Positions 6,210-14,566 of a DNA stretch of 15,020 nucleotides are shown here, piece by piece. The stretch's first letter is position 1. Every line of letters begins with the position of its first letter. Source of the stretch: an uncultured Ruminococcus sp. (lineage in GTDB: Bacteria; Bacillota; Clostridia; Oscillospirales; Ruminococcaceae); NCBI RefSeq assembly GCF_946187255.1, contig NZ_CAMHRZ010000057.1:1-15020 (forward strand), read 5' to 3'. The translations under genes and the position numbers were made by a program. A model generated the notes under the pieces. The model saw nothing but the letters and a program-made list of their open reading frames with translations, was not told where the DNA came from and did not search any database.

Positions 6210-7256
6210 TTAAATCTCATATTCCCGCCTCAGCTGACCGCAGGCTGCGTCTATATCCGCACCCAGTGTCCTCCTGACCGTCGCATTCAGCCCGAGAGCC
6301 TCCAGCCGCTTCTGAAATCTCGCAGCAGCCTTTCTGTCGGATCTGTAATCACGTTCCTTGATCTTATTGACGGGTATTATATTTACATGGCACACAAGAT
6401 CTTTCAGCAGCCGGGCAAGTGCTTCGGCATCAGCCTGAGAATCATTGTGTCCATCGATCAGCGCATATTCAAAAGAGATACGTCTGCCCGTGACCTTGAA
6501 ATAATACCTGCAAGCCGTAAGCAGCTCACCGATATCATACTTATTGTTTACGGGCATGATCTCACTTCTTGCCTTATTGTTTGAGGAGTGCAGTGAGATC
6601 GAGAGCGTTATGCCGAGTTTGAGTTCGGCAAGCTCATATATTCTGGGTACCAGCCCGCAGGTGGAAACAGAAACGTGTCTCAGTGACATATTCGTTCCTT
6701 CCTCGCAGGAAAGCACTCTGAGAAAATTCACTACATTGTCGTAATTGTCCAGCGGCTCCCCTATGCCCATAAGGACAGCGCCCGTGATCTTCCTGCCGCT
6801 GTCTCTGGCAGCCTCATAGATCTGGAGCAGTATCTCGGACGAAGTAAGGTCGCGTTTATATCCCGCGATAGTCGAGGCACAGAACCTACACCCCATCTTG
6901 CACCCTACCTGAGTCGAAACACATACCGTATTCCCGTAATTATATTCCATAATTACAGTCTCAACATGGTTGCCGTCAGGAAGCCTATATAGATATTTTA
7001 CAGTATTATCGGTGTGACTTTCAAGCCTTTTTACGATAAATAGTGATTTTAAACAAAATATTTTTTTGAGCCTTTCCCTCAATTGTACAGAAAGGTTAGT
7101 CATTTTGTCGAAACTGTCGGCTCTTTTCACATGGAGCCATTCAAAGATCTGTTTTGCGCGGAATTTCTTCTCGCCTATCAGCAGTATCTGCTCTTCAAGC
7201 TCTTCGGGAAGCAGACCCAGTATATCGATCTTACCGTTTTCATCATAAGAAAGCAT
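6210..7256 (-). CDS. rlmN: Dual-specificity rRNA/tRNA adenine-C2 methyltransferase RlmN
   Basis: RlmN is a radical SAM enzyme that methylates C2 of A2503 in 23S rRNA and of A37 in some tRNAs. The 348-residue protein has the family length. It shows the [4Fe-4S] motif Cys119-x3-Cys123-x2-Cys126, the SAM-binding GIGEPLDN (164-171), and the two Cys of the methyl-transfer mechanism: Cys112 in VCVSTQVGC and Cys339 in DIDAACGQL. The N-terminal domain (about 10-80) is the small accessory domain of the family. The ATG at 7256 is 3 nt after the rsmB stop, and GGAGGTG overlaps the end of rsmB. Cfr, the antibiotic-resistance paralogue, is less likely because the gene sits in the conserved housekeeping position and has the 'GADIDAACGQL' ending of RlmN. 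Confidence 0.96.
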   Translation of the reverse strand: MLSYDENGKIDILGLLPEELEEQILLIGEKKFRAKQIFEWLHVKRADSFDKMTNLSVQLRERLKKIFCLKSLFIVKRLESHTDNTVKYLYRLPDGNHVETVIMEYNYGNTVCVSTQVGCKMGCRFCASTIAGYKRDLTSSEILLQIYEAARDSGRKITGAVLMGIGEPLDNYDNVVNFLRVLSCEEGTNMSLRHVSVSTCGLVPRIYELAELKLGITLSISLHSSNNKARSEIMPVNNKYDIGELLTACRYYFKVTGRRISFEYALIDGHNDSQADAEALARLLKDLVCHVNIIPVNKIKERDYRSDRKAAARFQKRLEALGLNATVRRTLGADIDAACGQLRREYEI

Positions 7257-7259
7257 GGC

Positions 7260-8549
7260 TCACCTCCGCTTTCTGAGCTTTGCAAAAAAGAAGCCGTCCG
7301 ATCCGTACATATCAGGAGTGATAGTCTGAATATAGTCGTCGCCGTCGGGCATGAAATCCTCATGCTCTTCAAGGAACTTTGCAACTACTTCATCATTCTC
7401 CGCTTTTGAAACAGTACAGGTCGAATAAACCATCAATCCACCAGCCTTGACATACCTTGACGAGGTGTCAAGTATATCATATTGCACCTCAGGCAAACGC
7501 CCAAATTCAGCGGGATCCTTGTACTTGATCTCGGGCTTGCGTCTTATAACGCCCAGCCCCGAACAAGGAGCATCCACAAGTACCCTGTCAGCCATTGGAA
7601 GCTCGCTGTTGAACTCCTTCGCATTATTGACTTCCGCCTTTATGCAGGTCAATCCCAGTCTTTTGGCACCCGAACGTATCAGCTTGACACGGTTAGGATG
7701 AAGATCGAAAGCAAGCACAGTGCCCTCATTACCCATCATCTCAGCAATAGTAAATGCTTTTCCACCGGGTGCCGAACATAAGTCGAGCACCGTATCTCCC
7801 GGCTGAGGATCCAGCGCCTTGCAGCACAGCTGACTGGCAAGATCCTGAACATGGAACCTGCCCTCCGCAAAGGCTTTCGTTTTTTCTATCGAACCTGCAT
7901 TTGCCACATTCACAGCATACTCGGAGTACTTTGAGCGTTCAAAGGTCATTTCCTCCGCAAGAAGCATATCAAGAGTGTCCTCGATCGTTCCTGTCAAGGG
8001 ATTTATCCTTACAGTGGTAGGTGCCTGCCCGATCGAAGTTTTCAGCAGTGATATGCATTTTTCCTTGCCGTACTCTTTCATCCATTTTCCCACTAACCAC
8101 TGAGGACATGAGTATTCCAGCGACAGGCGGGCAGTTTCGTTTCCAACCGCAGGCAAAGCCTTATCGCGCCTTATGAATTCCCGCAGCAATCCGTTGGTAA
8201 ATGCGGGAGCAGCGGGATTTCTGCACTTTTTCGCCAGCTCCACCGACTCATCCACCGCTGCGTTGTCGGGTACGGAGTCCATATATTTCAGCTGATACAG
8301 CCCGCTCCTGAGTATATTCCGCAGAGTATGATTCAGCTTGTTTTTCGGATTTTTGGAAAGATCTGCAATTATCGCATCAAGCGTGAGCTGTCTTTCCAGC
8401 ACACCGTAAAACAGTGCGGAAATGAACTTTTTGTCACGCTTGTCAAAATCACTTCTGTTAAGCGCATCATCAAGCAAAATATTTGAATATGAGCTGTTCT
8501 CGTCCAGCTTTGTCAGCAGCCTGACCGTGAACCATCTTGTGTTACCCAA
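7260..8549 (-). CDS. rsmB: 16S rRNA cytosine-C5 methyltransferase RsmB
   Basis: RsmB makes m5C967 in 16S rRNA. The 429-residue protein, of normal length, has an N-terminal NusB-like RNA-binding domain (about 5-135) and a C-terminal Rossmann methyltransferase domain. The SAM-binding motif DLCSAPGGK is at 256-264. The two conserved cysteines of m5C methyltransferases are Cys329 in DAPCSG and Cys378 in STCT, the latter being the nucleophile in the family. The start is a TTG at 8547-8549, placed by a GGAGG 9 nt upstream; I see no in-frame ATG at a suitable distance. It follows fmt after 36 nt, the largest gap in this part of the operon, and I see no promoter in it. Confidence 0.95.
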   Translation of the reverse strand: MGNTRWFTVRLLTKLDENSSYSNILLDDALNRSDFDKRDKKFISALFYGVLERQLTLDAIIADLSKNPKNKLNHTLRNILRSGLYQLKYMDSVPDNAAVDESVELAKKCRNPAAPAFTNGLLREFIRRDKALPAVGNETARLSLEYSCPQWLVGKWMKEYGKEKCISLLKTSIGQAPTTVRINPLTGTIEDTLDMLLAEEMTFERSKYSEYAVNVANAGSIEKTKAFAEGRFHVQDLASQLCCKALDPQPGDTVLDLCSAPGGKAFTIAEMMGNEGTVLAFDLHPNRVKLIRSGAKRLGLTCIKAEVNNAKEFNSELPMADRVLVDAPCSGLGVIRRKPEIKYKDPAEFGRLPEVQYDILDTSSRYVKAGGLMVYSTCTVSKAENDEVVAKFLEEHEDFMPDGDDYIQTITPDMYGSDGFFFAKLRKRR

Positions 8550-8558
8550 TAAAACGAA

Positions 8559-8563
8559 CCTCC
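8559..8563 (-). promoter_or_regulatory. Ribosome binding site that selects a TTG start for rsmB
   Basis: GGAGG lies 9 nt before TTG 8549. An ATG overlapping this region (in ..AGATGGAGG..) is in another frame. The non-ATG start may lower the translation rate of rsmB compared with its neighbours. Confidence 0.65.
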
Positions 8564-8585
8564 ATCTGACAAGTAATAGATCTTG

Positions 8586-9518
8586 TCACTTTCCCAAAAC
8601 CGTTCCTTCTGCGATCGGCTTGCCGCGCAAATAATCGGCAACAGCCATTCTTTTCGAGCCTTCCGCCTGAATTTCCGTAAATCTTACAAGCCCGTCGCCG
8701 CAAGCAACTGTCAAGTCTTTTGCATTGACGACAGTTCCTGCCGGTTTATTTGATTTACCTTCCGCAATTTCGGAGCGATAGACCTTCACACGCTTGCCGT
8801 TGATAAGTGTAGTGGCACAAGGCCAGTCGGAAAGACCGCATATCTGCTTGTGTACCTCACGGGCTGTCTTACTGAAATCGATGGGAGACAGATCCTTCGT
8901 CAGCATCGGCGCGTAGGTAGCTTCTGCTTCATTCTGTGCAACAGGTGTTACCTCACCCTTTTCCAGCTTGTCAAGGGTCTCGACGATAAGCTCAGCGCCC
9001 ATATCCGCAAGTCTGTCAAACAGTTCGGCGGCAGTCTCGTTCTCACCGATCTCTGTCTCGCTTTTCAGCAGCATATCGCCCGTATCCAGTCCCTCACCCA
9101 TGAGCATAGTGGTTATACCTGTAGTTTTTTCATCATTCAGCACTGCCCACTGTATAGGTCCTGCGCCGCGATATTTCGGCAGAAGCGAACCGTGTACATT
9201 GACACAGCCGTACTTCGGGATATCAAGCACCGATTTTGGCAATATCTTCCCGTATGCCGCCACAACGATGCAATCAGGGGCGAGCTCCTCTATCACCTTT
9301 ATGAACTCCTCGCCGCCGTTTTTCAGGCTGTTAGGCTGATATACGGGAGTTCCGTTTTCAAGGGCAGTCTCTTTTACGGGCGGTGCCACCAGCTTCATGC
9401 CTCTGCCTTTGGGCTTGTCAGGCTGACAGAATACCGCCTGCACCTCATGTCCCGCCTTATACAGTGCTTTCAGCGAAGGCACTGCAAAATCGGGAGTTCC
9501 CATGAATACTATTTTCAT
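8586..9518 (-). CDS. fmt: Methionyl-tRNA formyltransferase
   Basis: Fmt formylates initiator Met-tRNA with 10-formyltetrahydrofolate before translation initiation. The 310-residue protein has the usual length. The N-terminal formyltransferase domain starts MKIVFMGTPDFAV and contains the catalytic triad Asn107, His109 (in VNVHGSLLP) and Asp145 (in GEGLDTGD). The SLLPKYRGAGPIQWA segment (111-125) is the conserved folate-site loop. The C-terminal tRNA-binding OB domain spans about 205-310. The start codon overlaps the def stop as ATGA (9515-9518), so the two opposed formylation steps are translationally coupled, as is common in bacteria. Confidence 0.97.
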   Translation of the reverse strand: MKIVFMGTPDFAVPSLKALYKAGHEVQAVFCQPDKPKGRGMKLVAPPVKETALENGTPVYQPNSLKNGGEEFIKVIEELAPDCIVVAAYGKILPKSVLDIPKYGCVNVHGSLLPKYRGAGPIQWAVLNDEKTTGITTMLMGEGLDTGDMLLKSETEIGENETAAELFDRLADMGAELIVETLDKLEKGEVTPVAQNEAEATYAPMLTKDLSPIDFSKTAREVHKQICGLSDWPCATTLINGKRVKVYRSEIAEGKSNKPAGTVVNAKDLTVACGDGLVRFTEIQAEGSKRMAVADYLRGKPIAEGTVLGK

Positions 9519-9982
9519 TTCTCTTCGACCTCAACAAATTCTTCTACGATCTCGGTGAACAGATGACCGTCAAGATGAGATGTCTCATGGCATACAGCCT
9601 GTGCAAACAGCTCGCTGACCTCCATCTCGTACCATTCACCATGTCTGTCCTGTGCTTTGAACTTAACGCTCATGGGTCTTGTGACATAGCCCCATTCATT
9701 GGGACAGGACAGGCATCCCTCAAGCACTCTCTGTGTTTCCTCAGACTGCCATATTATCTCGGGATTTATAAGCTCATACACATTGCCGTCGCCAACGTCG
9801 ATAATACAAAAACGCCTCAGTATAGCCACCTGCGGTGCGGCAAGACCCACACCGTTCGCCTTTTCAAGGGTCTCCTTCATATCATCGAGCCATGTCCACA
9901 GCTTCTCGTCAAATTTCTCCACAGGTCGGCATACCTTATGGAGGGTCTCATCGCTCTTATTCAGAATATTCCTGACAGCCAT
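9515..9982 (-). CDS. def: Peptide deformylase
   Basis: Def removes the formyl group from the N-terminal Met of nascent proteins. The 155-residue length fits a type I enzyme. The three metal-site motifs are GVGLAAPQ (44-51), EGCLSCP (88-94) with metal ligand Cys90, and CHETSHLDG (131-139), which supplies His132, His136 and the catalytic Glu133. The third motif has Ser at 135 where Asp is common (HExDH), and Cys at 131 where Gln is common in E. coli-type enzymes; both positions lie beside rather than in the ligand set, so activity is expected. AAAGGAAAG precedes the ATG. It is 15 nt downstream of priA and overlaps fmt by 4 nt. Confidence 0.96.
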   Translation of the reverse strand: MAVRNILNKSDETLHKVCRPVEKFDEKLWTWLDDMKETLEKANGVGLAAPQVAILRRFCIIDVGDGNVYELINPEIIWQSEETQRVLEGCLSCPNEWGYVTRPMSVKFKAQDRHGEWYEMEVSELFAQAVCHETSHLDGHLFTEIVEEFVEVEEK

Positions 9983-9997
9983 TTCACACTTTCCTTT

Positions 9998-12451
9998 CTA
10001 AAGCCCGATATCACCGTTGATATCGGCATAAATCCTGACTTCCCTGAAGTCCTTGTTATCACAAAAGGCTTTCAGCACGAATGCTATCATTTCTCTGAAA
10101 CGCCTTGTATTTTTCGTTTTCAATATCAGCCTGTAGCGGTACTTGCCGTTGATGACCTCCAGCGTACAGGGAGAAGGTCCGATCGCCCTCATGGGGAAAT
10201 CCACCTGATTTTCCCTGACGTAAGCGGCTATAAGCTCTGTGACATAGTCCGCTGCCATTATAGCTCTGCTTTCCATCGCTGCCGCGAACCCGAACACGCA
10301 TATATCGCAGCAGGGCGGATAGATAAGCGACTGCCTCAGGGCGATCTCCTCGTTGAAGAACTCATCGTAGTTCTGATCGGCAGCCAGGTTGAGCACATAA
10401 TGGTCGGGCACAAAGGTCTGTATGTAAGCCACACCCGGCTTCATGCCCCTGCCGCTTCTTCCCGCCACCTGTGTGAGCAGCGAGAATGTCCTCTCATAGC
10501 TTCTGTAATCCCCTGTGAACAGCGCCTTATCCAGCGATATCACACCTACAAGCGTCACGTTGGGGAAATTCAGCCCTTTAGCGATCATCTGTGTTCCCAG
10601 CATGATGTCGTACTCATGATCCTCAAAGGCTTTGAACTTTTCCTCGTAGGCATATCTTGATGTAGTGGTATCCGCATCCATGCGGAGTATCCTGGCATCG
10701 GGGTATATCCTTGCCAGCTCGTCCTCAACGCGCTGAGTACCCACACCGCTCGCCCTCAGCTTATCAGAACCGCAGGATGGGCATACCGCGTTGTTATCCA
10801 TAGTATAACCGCAGTAATGGCACATAAACCTGTTGTTCTTCTTGTGGTAGGTAAGGGGGATGTTACACCTTTGACACACCACAGGCTGACGGCAGCTTAG
10901 ACAGCTAACGTAGGTCGTGAAGCCGCGCCTGTTGAGCAGGAGTATCGCCTGTTCATCCCTTTGCAGGGTCGATGTCAGACTGTCTGCCAGTTTTCGGCTA
11001 AGCAGGCTGTCATTGCCTTCGGCGGCTTCTGTCTGCATATCGATTATCTCGACACGAGGCAGGGATGCATCGCTGTACCTGTGTTTCAGCGTAAACAGGT
11101 GGAACCTGCCTTTTTTCGCGTAATAGTAAGTCTCCAGCGAGGGCGTTGCTGATGCCAGCAGCAGCAGTGCGTTATTATGTCCGCAGCGCTGTATAGCCAC
11201 ATCTCTCGCATGGTAGCGGGGAGCAGAGTCCGATTTATAGGACTGTTCGCCCTCCTCGTCCATTATTATCACGCCGATATCCGAAGCGGGCGCAAATACC
11301 GCACTTCGCGTGCCGATGACTATCCTTGCTTCACCGCGCTTTATGCGCTTGAATTCGTCCATTCGCTGTCCCAGTGACAGCGACGAATGAAGCAGTGCGA
11401 TATTCTCCCCGAAGAGCACCTTGAATCGTGCCACCATTTGTGGTGTCAGGGATATCTCGGGCACCAGCATGATAGCCGTTTTGCCCATAGCGACAACACT
11501 GTCAATGACTTTGATGAACACAGAAGTCTTGCCGCTGCCCGTAACACCGTAAAGCAGCGCTCCTGCGGGGCTTCCCGCCTTAATGAGCGACATGATACCC
11601 TCATACGCCGAACTTTGTTCCTCGTTAAGGATTATATCATCGGGGCTTTCCCTTTCGGTTATTTCCCCGACGGCATCGCGCATGACCTCATGCTCATACA
11701 CCCTTACTACATTCTTCTCGCACAGCCGCTTGATTATCGTCGCTGTACAGCCCGTCATATAGCAAAGCTCTTTCACCGATGCCGAACAGCTTTCCTCCAG
11801 CAGTTCCACAACTTGTTTCTGCTTTGGCGTAAGGTCGGCATCCTCATATCCGGGTACAAGTTCAGCCATTTTTACGCTGTCGTCGCCTATCTTGCGCTTA
11901 AAGCTCTGCGTTTCCTCCACAAAGCCCTTATCCAGCAGCTTTTCAAGGGGCTTCTTCCTCTCGGGGAACTCCTTGACATCGAGGAATTTGTCGATCTCGC
12001 GCTGATCCTCCGTCACTTCCAGAAAGTCAACTATCTCCCTTTCCGCTGTATCCAGAGTATCCTTGTCGATGAACGTATTCACCAGCGCATAGTGCAGATC
12101 GACTTTATAGGAAAAGCCCGTCGGCACCGCGCTTTTGAAAGCATCAAAATAGGTACAGAAGGTGTTCTCCTTCAGCCAGAAGATGATCTTCATCATCTCT
12201 TCGGTAACAAGGCTCTCCTTGTCAACGACCGCAAGCAGCGGCTTCAGCTTTTTATAGCTGCCGTCGTCCTCGCACAGCCTTGTCACCAGACCTATGACGC
12301 GGTTATTGCCCCGTCCGAAGGATACGAGCACCCTCATGCCCGCTTTGAGTACGGGTCTGAATCTTTCGGGTACAAGGTAGCTGTACTCTGCATCAAAGCT
12401 GTAAGCCGCATGGCTCAACACCACACAGGCAACAGTTCCCTTTTCACCCAT
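9998..12451 (-). CDS. priA: Primosomal replication restart helicase PriA
   Basis: PriA recognises stalled or D-loop forks and reloads the replicative helicase. The 817-residue protein has the N-terminal 3'-DNA-binding domain (about 5-110), a winged-helix region (about 205-265) and a superfamily 2 helicase core. The core has Walker A GVTGSGKT (302-309), SATPS (434-438), QMIAKG (621-626) and QVAGRSGR (661-668). Eight zinc-binding cysteines lie between the helicase lobes: 517, 520, 526, 529, 544, 547, 557 and 560. Walker B reads DEEG (398-401) instead of the usual DEEH; the codon is GGC. GGGAGGT lies 7 nt before the ATG. It follows rpoZ after 19 nt; in Bacillus coaBC lies between them. Identification is secure despite the altered motif. 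Confidence 0.96.
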   Translation of the reverse strand: MGEKGTVACVVLSHAAYSFDAEYSYLVPERFRPVLKAGMRVLVSFGRGNNRVIGLVTRLCEDDGSYKKLKPLLAVVDKESLVTEEMMKIIFWLKENTFCTYFDAFKSAVPTGFSYKVDLHYALVNTFIDKDTLDTAEREIVDFLEVTEDQREIDKFLDVKEFPERKKPLEKLLDKGFVEETQSFKRKIGDDSVKMAELVPGYEDADLTPKQKQVVELLEESCSASVKELCYMTGCTATIIKRLCEKNVVRVYEHEVMRDAVGEITERESPDDIILNEEQSSAYEGIMSLIKAGSPAGALLYGVTGSGKTSVFIKVIDSVVAMGKTAIMLVPEISLTPQMVARFKVLFGENIALLHSSLSLGQRMDEFKRIKRGEARIVIGTRSAVFAPASDIGVIIMDEEGEQSYKSDSAPRYHARDVAIQRCGHNNALLLLASATPSLETYYYAKKGRFHLFTLKHRYSDASLPRVEIIDMQTEAAEGNDSLLSRKLADSLTSTLQRDEQAILLLNRRGFTTYVSCLSCRQPVVCQRCNIPLTYHKKNNRFMCHYCGYTMDNNAVCPSCGSDKLRASGVGTQRVEDELARIYPDARILRMDADTTTSRYAYEEKFKAFEDHEYDIMLGTQMIAKGLNFPNVTLVGVISLDKALFTGDYRSYERTFSLLTQVAGRSGRGMKPGVAYIQTFVPDHYVLNLAADQNYDEFFNEEIALRQSLIYPPCCDICVFGFAAAMESRAIMAADYVTELIAAYVRENQVDFPMRAIGPSPCTLEVINGKYRYRLILKTKNTRRFREMIAFVLKAFCDNKDFREVRIYADINGDIGL

Positions 12452-12470
12452 TTTTCAGACCTCCCAAAGA

Positions 12471-12677
12471 TCAGTTTTTCAGTGATGCGTCCTCGATGAT
12501 CTTGTATTCACCTGCCGCAAACTCATCGACTGCGGTCTTTACGGGCTTCTCTTCAAGAACCTTCTCGTTCTTGCTGGCTTCATCAGTGATCTCTCTTGCG
12601 CGTTTTGCAACGGCGATCACCAGTGAATAATAGCTCTCATTGTTTTTAAGTATCTGACAAACTGCGGGTCTAAGCAT
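12471..12677 (-). CDS. rpoZ: DNA-directed RNA polymerase omega subunit
   Basis: Omega helps fold and attach the beta' subunit of RNA polymerase. From the ATG at 12677 it is 68 residues, close to the 67 of B. subtilis. The family signature is clear: MLRPAV at the N-terminus, then YYSLVIAVAKRAREI (17-31) and the distal KPVKTAVDEFAAGEYKI segment. The family Arg in 'SRYSLV' is Tyr here. A TTG two codons upstream (12683) is an alternative start, but AGAGGTG is better spaced for the ATG. The start overlaps the end of gmk by 8 nt, so translation is coupled to gmk. Confidence 0.92.
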   Translation of the reverse strand: MLRPAVCQILKNNESYYSLVIAVAKRAREITDEASKNEKVLEEKPVKTAVDEFAAGEYKIIEDASLKN

Positions 12678-13311
12678 TTTCAAGCACCTCTCGTATCATT
12701 TCTTTTATATTCTCATTTTCTGGACTGAACTGTGTTGCAGGTCCAGCCACGCCCTTAATACCGTTGATAACTGCCAGGAAATCTTCCACAGCCTTATCGA
12801 TATCGGCATTCATTATCACATAATCGTATTTATCAGCCTGAGCTATCTCCCCTGCTGCCTGTGAAACACGCTTGGCGATAGTCTCTTCGTCCTCTGTACC
12901 GCGCTTGCGGAGCCTTCTTTCCAGCTCGGCGACAGACGGTGGAAGTATGAACAGCGACGCTGTATCGGGTCTTAATTCCTTGACCTGAAAAGCACCCTGT
13001 GTCTCGATCTCCAGTATTACATCCTTGCCCGCCGCCAGATTATCATCAACGGGCTTCTTCGGGGTACCGTAGTAGTTTCCCGAATAGCAGGCGTGCTCAA
13101 GGAAACCGTCTTCGGCTATCATTTTTTCAAACTCCTCCACTGTCAGGAAGTTATATGTCTTTCCCGGAATATCTTCGGGTCTCGGTGAACGTGTGGTGCA
13201 TGACACCGAGTAGAAAACATCACAGTTCTCAAAAGCACTTGCCATGATAGTACCCTTGCCGCAGCCCGAAGGTGCGGAAACGATGATCAGCTTCGGATCA
13301 TTATTCTTCAT
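12670..13311 (-). CDS. gmk: Guanylate kinase
   Basis: Gmk phosphorylates GMP to GDP with ATP, in the pathway to GTP and dGTP. The 213-residue length is typical. The P-loop is SAPSGCGKGT (12-21). It is followed by the GMP-binding region TTRSPRPEDIPGKTYNF, the NYYGTPKKPVD loop and ILEIETQGAFQV. The lid and C-terminal region with RLRKRGTEDEETIAKR completes the fold. The start overlaps the remA stop by 11 nt and its end overlaps rpoZ. The linkage gmk-rpoZ is widespread in bacteria; in E. coli the same pair sits by spoT. Confidence 0.97.
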   Translation of the reverse strand: MKNNDPKLIIVSAPSGCGKGTIMASAFENCDVFYSVSCTTRSPRPEDIPGKTYNFLTVEEFEKMIAEDGFLEHACYSGNYYGTPKKPVDDNLAAGKDVILEIETQGAFQVKELRPDTASLFILPPSVAELERRLRKRGTEDEETIAKRVSQAAGEIAQADKYDYVIMNADIDKAVEDFLAVINGIKGVAGPATQFSPENENIKEMIREVLENA

Positions 13312-13558
13312 TCTCTTCTACCTCCTCTTCGGCAGCCCTGCCGCATACAGTCTCGGTTGAGACTGCCGAAAGCACGACATGGTCGCTGTCCATTATAACT
13401 ACCGTGCGGGTCTTTCTGCCGTAGGTCGCATCTATAAGTGTGCCTTTATCGCGCGACTCCTGTATGAGCCGCTTTATGGGTGCGGAATCGGGTGCGACTA
13501 TCGCGATGACCCTGCCCGCAGAGACCATATTCCCGTAACCGATATTTATCAGCTGCAT
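13301..13558 (-). CDS. remA: RemA-like regulatory protein (DUF370)
   Basis: RemA in B. subtilis is a DNA-binding regulator that activates biofilm matrix operons and osmoprotection genes; it forms ring-like oligomers. The 85-residue protein has the family length and shows the conserved INIGYGNMVSAGRVIAIV (4-21), SAPIKRLIQ (25-33), LIDATYGRKTRTVV (41-54) and MDSDHVVLSA (56-65) segments. The last residues (EEEVEENEE) form an acidic tail. It starts 8 nt after yicC with AGGTGA close upstream, and overlaps gmk. The target genes in this organism are unknown. Many Clostridia keep remA without the Bacillus matrix genes, so its role here may differ. Confidence 0.93.
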   Translation of the reverse strand: MQLINIGYGNMVSAGRVIAIVAPDSAPIKRLIQESRDKGTLIDATYGRKTRTVVIMDSDHVVLSAVSTETVCGRAAEEEVEENEE

Positions 13559-13566
13559 AAAGTCAC

Positions 13567-14454
13567 CTATTCGATATTCTGTATCTGCTCTCTGATCTTC
13601 TCGATCTCGGCTTTGAGATCCACGACTTTCTTCGTGATCGTAAGATCATTAGCCTTTGAACCGATGGTATTTACCTCGCGGTTGACCTCCTGCACCAGGA
13701 AATCCAGCTTTCTTCCCACAGGTTCATCGGAAGCGATAAGGTCGCGGAACTGTGAGATATGGCTCCTGAGCCTTACAGTCTCCTCGTCGATAGCGACTTT
13801 ATCGGCAAATATAGCCACCTCTGTCAGCACTCTCTGCTGGTCTATCCTGTCCTGATCCAGAGATTTGAGAGTATCTTTGATCTTTTCATACAGTCTTTCG
13901 CTGTAGTTCTTCACTACCGACGGCTGATGCTCCTCGATCTCACCGACTGTCCTTTCAATAAAATCAAGTCTGGCACTCACATCGTCGTACATCTTTCGGC
14001 CTTCGGTCTCGCGCATCTCGATGAATCTGTCCAGCGCTACCTGTGCGACTGCCTTTACCTGGTTCCAGATGACCTCCTCGTCCTCGGTCTTTTTTACCAC
14101 CGTGAATATATCCGGCAGTCTCATGACATTTGAAAGAGTCAGGTCATCACTGAGGTTCAGTTCGTCGGCAGCGCTCCTGAGCGCATTAAGATAACCCTGA
14201 GCCACCGACTTGTTGAGCTCAATCTCGGCATCGGTGCCCTCCTGATTGTAGATGGTCACCGAGACTTCCACCTTGCCTCTTGATATGCCGCTTTTCAAAA
14301 ACGCTTTCAGCTTTTCGTCAAGATAACCGTAAGCGCGGGGTGTCCTGGAAGTGAACTCATAGTATCTGTGATTTACCGAACGTATCTCAACTATGATCTC
14401 TCTTCCCTCGGCAACGATATGTTCCCTGCCGAATCCTGTCATACTCTTTACCAT
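13567..14454 (-). CDS. yicC: YicC/YloC-family endoribonuclease
   Basis: YicC-family proteins are endoribonucleases; the E. coli member has been linked to decay of the small RNA RyhB. The 295-residue protein starts MVKSMTGFGRE, the family hallmark. It has the YicC N-terminal domain (about 1-155) and the conserved C-terminal DUF1732 segment ending VNTIGSKAND (about 260-269), then a helical VVDLKAEIEKIREQIQNIE. The start at 14454 has GGAAAGGA upstream and lies about 48 nt from the predicted transcription start. It is the first gene of the operon, directly behind the only strong promoter found. Confidence 0.94.
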   Translation of the reverse strand: MVKSMTGFGREHIVAEGREIIVEIRSVNHRYYEFTSRTPRAYGYLDEKLKAFLKSGISRGKVEVSVTIYNQEGTDAEIELNKSVAQGYLNALRSAADELNLSDDLTLSNVMRLPDIFTVVKKTEDEEVIWNQVKAVAQVALDRFIEMRETEGRKMYDDVSARLDFIERTVGEIEEHQPSVVKNYSERLYEKIKDTLKSLDQDRIDQQRVLTEVAIFADKVAIDEETVRLRSHISQFRDLIASDEPVGRKLDFLVQEVNREVNTIGSKANDLTITKKVVDLKAEIEKIREQIQNIE

Positions 14455-14508
14455 ATATCAGCTTTCCTTTCCAAGATCAAAATAAACAAAGCATAATATT
14501 CAAAGTAT

Positions 14509-14537
14509 ATTATAACATTCTTCGCCCAAATAAGCAA
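14509..14537 (-). promoter_or_regulatory. Sigma-A promoter of the yicC-spoVM operon
   Basis: On the minus strand TTGCTT (14532-14537), a 17-nt spacer and TATAAT (14509-14514) form a near-consensus promoter. TG one base before the -10 makes it an extended -10. Transcription should start near 14502, leaving a 5' leader of about 48 nt with no evident regulatory structure. Confidence 0.85.
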
Positions 14538-14566
14538 GGTTTTTTAACGATATTTTATGATTATTT

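Noticed and set aside
9563..10660. 365-codon plus-strand frame across def and priA
   Set aside because: It is antisense to two clear genes, has no start signal, and its protein shows no family pattern. It arises from the codon bias of the real genes.
11387..12499. 370-codon plus-strand frame antisense to priA
   Set aside because: It has the same cause: it shadows the PriA N-terminal half and is rich in His/Leu/Arg in a way typical of reverse-frame reading.
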